This document shows positions 58,571 to 64,000 of a stretch of DNA of 64,000 nucleotides, in pieces. This DNA comes from Dendrolimus kikuchii (Eukaryota; Arthropoda; Insecta; Lepidoptera; Lasiocampidae). The notes under the pieces are model-generated. The model was given only the letters and a program-made list of their open reading frames with translations, did no database searches and was not told the origin of the DNA. Both the position numbers and the translations under genes were made by a program. Location of the stretch: assembly GCA_019925095.2 (NCBI GenBank), contig CM034389.1, positions 20,323,435 through 20,387,434 of the forward strand. The letters are read 5' to 3'. The first letter of the stretch is position 1. Every line of letters begins with the position of its first letter.

Positions 58571-60254
58571 CCTTCGGTAATTAACTATATAAGGGCTGTT
58601 ATCTATATGCTGGAACAAACGCTTGAGTTTATAACCGGGAAAGTTAAGTCTCATATGGATCTGAGAATTCTCGTGCATTAGAAAGCTCTTCTTAATTTGA
58701 ACGGATTTGTTCTAGAATACGAGGTTTAGAATATTTTTTGGTTGTATGCATTTACTAAGCCTTGACTTAATTATTAAATGAATAGAATCTTATTTTGTTA
58801 AATTTATTTATTCACTTCATATAATTATAGAGTAAGAAATGGATCGTGTTATCGATACATTTTAAAATCGATACGATGTAGTATATCGATATAGGTATAT
58901 GGAACCGGTCTCGGATATCCTAGACTTATATTTTATCTGTTCTGTATTATAAGTGACAGTTTAATACTTGTTTAGCAAAAACGACATTCATAGAATATGC
59001 CAAGACTAAAATTGGAAATCAATAAGATTGTTAATATATTATTTAAGATTACTTGCACGTAAATGTTTTGTTTATTAAAGACACGAATATTCAATTAAAT
59101 AAAACACCATATTCATAGAATGAGATTGATTTTATAAATTATTGTATTAATTTATTTCTTAAATAAATTTGTTGAAGATTTGATTTATTGGGAGTTTTAA
59201 TTTGAAATATTTACCTTGTTTATAAATTATTGATATGCAAACCCGTCTTTAGTTATCTAGGTTTTAGCGGTTATAAGCACGGTATTCCGACGTTTCGACC
59301 AGTTTCCAGTAGCTGTGAGCACGGAAGACAAATTATGTCAAGTGTCAAGAGTAATGTTCAAGGTTTTATTTAGCCTACCGTCAACTTGTTAATTTTAATT
59401 ATCGAAATACCGCGCTTAAACCGGTAAGACGTAGTTTTATTAAACATACATTTTATTTTTTATTGTCGGCTATGAGCGCAGGCTGATTTTTGCAACCCGG
59501 CGCCCAATATGGTTAAGACGCCCGTTTTTATGTGTTATTTATTTGAAATTAAACCAAAAATTTAGTATAACGGTTAAACTTATAGAAAAAATCGGAAACA
59601 TTTTAAATTGCGTTATTTGGAAGTTATAAAATATCTTTGATTGCAACCCCGTGCAATATTTTTCAGAATTACAAAGCGATTTGTTTTGAACACATTACTC
59701 ATCCATCATGCACTCAGTTGGCGTTAAATTCCGTTCAAAAAAGTTAAAATCGAGCACTGTATGAACTTACCCCATTGACGGTGAAGTCCGTCAATGGGGT
59801 AAGTTCATACACCGCTATCTTGACTATATCTCTGTTTTTAATATTCGCCAATATGTGTTTAGTACTGCTACTGGATTCGCTTCTAGCAGTACCTACTACG
59901 TTTCCCTGAACACAACGTCTATAGTTCGCACATGCGCAGAAATTTTTCATGAACAATCGCTTATAGCCTCGGAAAGTGATATTTTTGTTGAGATCAATTT
60001 AAATATTTTATGCATAAATTTATATTAAAATATTAGAATTGTTTAGTCGTACCCCATCTTCTGCTCCACTTACATCGTCATTAAATGGTCTTGTTATCTC
60101 GGTCTCATATCAATACATTTTTAAATAGATAAATTGACACAATTTGCTTAGACACAAATCTTAACAATAATATTACGAATAATTCACGAAAAGTCATTTT
60201 GATTCAGATAAGATTTCATAAATAATAACGGCGGCCCATAAACGTTCCACCTCT
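58571..60254. other. AT-rich stretch with one perfect hairpin
   Basis: Apart from the hairpin at 59759-59810 there is no gene or repeat end that I recognise. Confidence 0.35.
59759..59810. repeat. Perfect 23-bp inverted repeat with 6-base loop
   Basis: Arms 59759-59781 (GTATGAACTTACCCCATTG...) and 59788-59810 are exact complements separated by TGAAGT. The sequence is not AT-simple, so chance is very unlikely. Confidence 0.92.
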
Positions 60255-60420
60255 TGGCCACTAAAGGGGAGCAGACAGTATGTCCGCCACGCTTGTCCAA
60301 GGCGGCTTGGGTTAGCAAACTGCCAAAGTGATTCATGCGTTCCGGCCAGGATTCGAACCCGCGCCCTTTGAGTTCGGCACGCGTGTGCTAGCGATTACGC
60401 TACCACGACCACACACACAA
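60255..60420 (-). repeat. tRNA-derived SINE
   Basis: On the minus strand: GGTCGTGGTAGCGTAATCGC (A box), then GCGGGTTCGAATCCTGGCC (B box), then a body ending CTTGGACAAGCGTGGCGGAC. The same body fragment occurs near 38330. The tRNA-like part does not close a proper acceptor stem, so it is a SINE head and not a tRNA gene. Confidence 0.65.
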
Positions 60421-60617
60421 GGATTCATAATATATTTTGATTTCACAAAAATTAATCTTTTCTAGATATAGAAATCAAAATCAAATTTATAATTGTAATA
60501 TTCGTCATTATATTGTTGAGATTTGTACAATACATACAGTCTTGTTCAAAGTAAATTCGGTCAATATTCATCTTTAAAAATATGGTAATGCGCAAGTGAG
60601 ATAGCGAATTCCATTTA

Positions 60618-60750
60618 GGTTGGTGTGCATAAACATTTAACCGATGGTTAAAATAAAATAATCGCTAAATGTATATACGTATATAGCCATATGGCTAAAC
60701 AGTATTTTTTAAATTTTAACTGTCGGGTTAAATGTATATGCACACCAGCC
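60618..60750. mobile_element. PIF/Harbinger-like MITE with TTA target duplication
   Basis: The element is flanked by TTA at 60615-60617 and 60751-60753. Its ends GGTTGGTGTGCATA and the complement of TATGCACACCAGCC match at 13 of 14 positions, and pairing continues through ACATTTAACC. The length of 133 bases and the TTA duplication fit a PIF/Harbinger-type MITE. Confidence 0.75.
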
Positions 60751-60834
60751 TTAGATAGCAACTTAATTGCCTGGACTGAAAAAGATCGCTTTTAAAGATA
60801 AGCCCTCTTATTGTTTGACCACGTCCTGTAATTT

Positions 60835-61140
60835 TTTTATTGCATAATTTCAGCCACAAACAAACGGCCCATCTAACAGAAAGCGGTTACCATCGCCAAT
60901 GGCCATTTACAACATTAAAGGTGCTACCAATGTGCTGCCGCTCTTTATAGGGAGACTGGAACCTAGTCACTAAAGGCGAAACACAACTCAAGGTTGTTAT
61001 GGCGGCATATTCTAGACCAGTGGTAGCCATCCAGATGGGTAAATACCCTACGTAGCTGTGGGTTGTATTGTCGTCTCTTTCGACAGGCCGCCCGGCCGCT
61101 GGAAATTGTATTCTTTCTCTGTTCCTGCGCGGATAAAAAT
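60835..61140 (-). repeat. SINE-like family A copy
   Basis: On the minus strand it runs from CGCGCAGGAACAGAGAAAG (near 61130) through CCAGCGGCCGGGCGGCC, CTACCACTGGTCTAG, CTAGGTTCCAGTCTCCC and GGCGATGGTAACCGCTTTCT to a 3' end near 60840 next to AATAAAAAAA on that strand. Nearly full length. Confidence 0.75.
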
Positions 61141-61189
61141 AATAAACGGATAATTCAATTGCTTATGTTGATAAATAAAGTGTTATCTG

Positions 61190-61350
61190 TCTCATGTATG
61201 GTAGCGCCTTTATAGCCGGCCGGGGCCTCGCGTGTTCCTTTGTGCAGTGGGCACTGACCTTTATTAGTGGTTCTAATAATAGGTCGGTGGCAAGCTGGCA
61301 GCAAGTCTGCGGGGCGGGCCCGCGAGGCAAGGGATTCCCCGAAAGCTCTA
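61190..61350. other. GC-rich stretch of unknown nature
   Basis: The block from GCCGGCCGGGGCCTCGCG to GCGGGCCCGCGAGGC is GC-rich against AT-rich flanks and partly self-complementary (CCTCGCG/CGCGAGG). It is possibly a MITE; no target duplication was found. Confidence 0.25.
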
Positions 61351-61741
61351 AGAATGAACATACCAGTTATATGTTAATTGTATATTAAACGAATTACTCA
61401 CCAAACGGCTTCGTATTAAAGTGGACTATAAAATTAGTACTTTCGTCGCAGTAAATATCTATTCTCGACGCTGGAAAGCAGCTAATACAAAGCGATGTTG
61501 AGTAAACTTTAAGACAACTTAAACTGTCTGAGACATTCTTGTGTTTTTAATTGTTTTTAGAGTTCTGGCAGTACTTAAAAATAAAGAGCAACACATAGTC
61601 TCACTCCTATGTTTGTCACGGCTGATCTAAGGAGTTAGTAAAAGTAGAGACAAGAAATTTAACCCTACTTGTCAAGTTTGCGAAAATATTTTCTACTTCC
61701 CTATTACTGAAAAGAGAGCTATGCGAAAATGTTGAAATATA

Positions 61742-63003
61742 TTAGGTTGGGGAAAAAGTTTCTTCGCATTTTATATAAAAATTCAAAAGGTTTTTTTTAT
61801 AAAGTTTATTTACATTTGACTAAAGTATTTAGATGCCATTTTGTTGGATAATTTTTACCATCTTGTAGGTAGGGACGTGATCCCATTGCTATAAAAATTT
61901 TGGGGCTGGGGACAAGTGGTTTTGGCAGTCCTCTCGTGATGTTAATCTGACACTGCCTAAGGAGTTCTGCAGAGACCGAAACAGTGAAAATCTGAAGGTG
62001 CAAGGTCAGGACTATACGGCGGATGCATTAACACCTTCCAGCCAAACTCTCGTATTTTTTGCTGAGTGGCTAAAGATGTGTGAGGACTAGCGTTATCATG
62101 GTGAAAGACCACATCCCTTCTGTTGATTAATTCCGGCCGCTTTCTCTCATCTTTTTGCTTTAATCTCATCAGTTGTTCGCAGTACAGTTCAGAATCGATG
62201 GTTCTGCCTGGCGGTAACAGCTCATAATGAATAATGCTCTTCCAATCCCACCATACACACATCATCACCTTGTTGCGAGTTAACCCGGGTGTCGCTACAT
62301 TCTGTGAAGCCTGACCGGCCTTTGACCACGATCTTTTTCGCACTTTCTTGTCGTACGTGATCCACTTTTCATCACCAGTTATCAGCTTCTTCAAAAATGG
62401 TTCGGTTTCATTACGTCGTAATAAAGAATCACAAATGAGTACACGGTTCATTAGGTTTCTTTCAGTGAGCTTATGAGGCACCCAAATATCGAGCTTTTTT
62501 GTGTACCCAGCTTTTTTCAAATGTGCCAAAACCGTTTTGTGGTCAATTCCCAGTTCTCTAGCTACATCCTAACTACTAATATGCCGATCTTGCTCTACTT
62601 TTGCAAAAATGGCATATTTTTTGTCCGTAACAGGGCGACCAGAGCTACGTGCATCTTTAATATTAAAATTTTCGGATTGAAAACGCTTAAACCAAATTTG
62701 CGCTACTCTCACAAATACTGCATTATAAACATCACCAATTTTTTTCGCGGCTTGTGTTGCATTTTTTCCTTTTTTGTAGTAAAATTTTAAAATGTATCGA
62801 ATTTTTTCATTAGATTCACTCATTTTAACAATAAGAAAAACAAATGAAAATCACACATTTTCCTAATTTGAATTTGGAATTGTTTTCTTTAAAATTAAAC
62901 CTTTTTAATGATACCAAAACCAGCCAGATACAAATGGTACAGCCAAAGAGATCTTATTACAAGTTCATACATACTATATGCGAAAAGACTTTCCCTAACC
63001 TAT
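61742..63003 (-). mobile_element. mariner-like element, nearly intact
   Basis: The ends TTAGGTTGGGGAAAAAGTTT (61742 onward) and the complement of CTTTCCCTAACCTAT (to 63003) form inverted repeats flanked by TA. The length of 1262 bases is usual for mariner. The transposase on the minus strand is interrupted by one TAG (62569-62571) and a damaged C-terminus. Confidence 0.88.
61957..62823 (-). pseudogene. mariner transposase, broken by one stop codon and a C-terminal defect
   Basis: The transposase cuts and pastes the mariner. It begins MSESNEKIRYILKFYYKKG with the N-terminal helix-turn-helix (residues ~1-110), including the second helix-turn-helix GIDHKTVLAHLKKAGY and the WVPHKL linker. The catalytic D,D34D set is visible: ITGDEKW, FHHDNASPHTS and YSPDLAPSD. 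The frame is broken by a TAG after RHISS (62569-62571), with the same frame continuing directly (DVARELGIDHKT). After SDFHCFGL the sequence diverges from the usual family C-terminus and ends early; a remnant with PTKWHLNTL continues in another frame nearer 61806. So the copy is inactive but little decayed. Confidence 0.88.
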
Positions 63004-63271
63004 TAAATTCTTAATACACTAGCGACCGACCAAACTTATATGTCACGTGAATATCAAAACACACTGGATCTCTTATTAGAATATTAGTTATTCGTGTGCC
63101 TTTATTGTAAAAATAAAGATTAATTGATGCATTTTTATACCCTTTATAAATTTGTCTACGACTGTACATGCGTGAATCAGTGCCCATATTCGGAACTCGA
63201 GGTCATGGTGTGGAATATATTTTATATCTTTAGTTATACATATTATTTACATAGTGAAGATTTATCATTAA
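63004..63271. other. Short AT-rich spacer between mariner and Helitron
   Basis: No feature recognised. Confidence 0.4.
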
Positions 63272-63901
63272 CTAGAGTTTAACCCGCGGCTGCGCCGCGG
63301 GACAACCTCTAGCGCGTGCCTTTTGTTTAGAGGTTACAACACAGGTTACATTGTATGAAATTTTTATGTCTATGAAAACTAAATAAATAACAAAAATGGC
63401 AATAAGGACAAAAAGGACAAAAAGAACAAAAGGGACATAAAGGACAAAAAGGGCGAAAGGGGCAAAAGGGACAAAAATGTCAAAAGGGGCGAAAGGGATA
63501 ATAAGGACAAAATGGGCAAAAGGACAAAGATGACCAAAATGACGAAAATGATAAATCACAAAAAACCTATCCTACTTTTTAGTATAACCTTTAAATAAAT
63601 CTATCCCAAAATCTATCCCATTATCCGGGATGAAAAGTGTCCCTTTCCACTCTCGGTATTAAAATAATATATATACCGAGTTTTAGCCTAATTGGTCCAA
63701 TAGTTTTTCCGCAAACAGAGAGACAAGCAAAGAGACATATATTTTTATCCCGAAAAATGGGATAGTTTTCGGGAAAAAGTTCATCCTCGACATCGAAAAT
63801 ATATATGTACTGAGTTTCAGCCAAATCGGTTCAGTAGTTTTTCCGTGAAAACGGAACAGACAGACAGACAGTTACTTTCGCATTTATAATATTAATAGGG
63901 A
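63272..63901 (-). mobile_element. Complete short Helitron with internal minisatellite
   Basis: On the minus strand it starts TCCCTATTAATATTATAAAT after a host A (63902), has (CTGT)n and TTTTCACGGAAAAACTACTG blocks, a 9-10 base minisatellite (63395-63550, units like TTTTGTCC), a hairpin CCGCGG-CGCAG-CCGCGG and the end CTAG (63275-63272) before a host T. About 630 bases, no Rep/helicase frame. Confidence 0.82.
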
Positions 63902-64000
63902 TGTATATTTTATTACATTATAAACACGCTACAAAAAGTGAACTATTTACATAATATTATTTTGTCGTCTGTACAGAGTTTACAGGCAACGTTTGCGGTT
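63902..64000. other. Window end, nothing recognised
   Basis: AT-rich sequence to the end of the window. Confidence 0.4.

Noticed and set aside
60340..60412. Possible tRNA gene on the minus strand
   Set aside because: A and B boxes are good, but the acceptor stem does not pair and the body continues as a repeat also found near 38330; it is a SINE head.

Overview
This window is nuclear DNA from an insect, very probably a moth or butterfly. It is AT-rich, its genes have GT-AG introns, and it is crowded with repeat types typical of Lepidoptera: short Helitrons with TC...CTAG ends, RTE-like and CR1/jockey-like LINE pieces, tRNA-derived SINEs, MITEs, a mariner, and TA/CA microsatellites. The order is inferred from protein similarity and repeat content; species and chromosome cannot be read from the sequence.

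Host genes. (1) The last two coding exons of a microspherule protein 1 homologue (MCRS1; Rcd5 in Drosophila) lie on + at 21795-22010 and 23798-23887 and encode a C-terminal FHA domain. No upstream exons were recognised, so the rest probably lies outside the window or beyond a very long, repeat-filled intron. (2) A very large gene on the minus strand, 26744-34423, has its whole 2559-residue reading frame in one exon. A short 5' UTR intron (34538-34660) can be inferred. I do not recognise the protein: it is long, low in complexity, probably disordered, with a basic C-terminal block that looks more ordered. It converges on MCRS1. (3) A CLPTM1L (CRR9) homologue on + spans 39037-50994, with seven exons placed at base resolution from splice sites and reading frame. 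It is the most notable locus: the stretch of about 85 residues (several membrane segments) that should lie between exon 6 and the last exon is not in the intervening 3.25 kb, yet the flanking exons still join in frame.

Mobile DNA. 1-21 kb is almost all repeats: a Helitron end, RTE-like LINE remnants, copies of a roughly 300-bp SINE-like family (family A), a SINE split by a GC-rich MITE, several inverted-repeat elements, and a near-complete CR1/jockey-type LINE (about 13.8-19.2 kb) with open ORF1 (PHD-like finger) and ORF2 (endonuclease plus reverse transcriptase). A decayed LINE tail with a C2H2 finger follows at 19.5-20.4 kb. At 35.5-37.2 kb a long inverted repeat encloses a LINE fragment. 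CLPTM1L introns hold SINEs, two Helitrons, a long-TIR element and TA tracts. 51-64 kb holds a long inverted-repeat element, a LINE tail, MITEs, tRNA-derived SINEs, a nearly intact mariner (61742-63003) and a complete short Helitron (63272-63901).

No rRNA, bona fide tRNA, CRISPR array or bacterial-style system was found. The candidates for something unusual are the in-frame loss of the CLPTM1L core segment, the unrecognised 2559-residue single-exon protein with an upstream ORF, the LINE ORF2 with no AUG ahead of its endonuclease domain, and a set of perfect short-loop inverted repeats scattered through the window.
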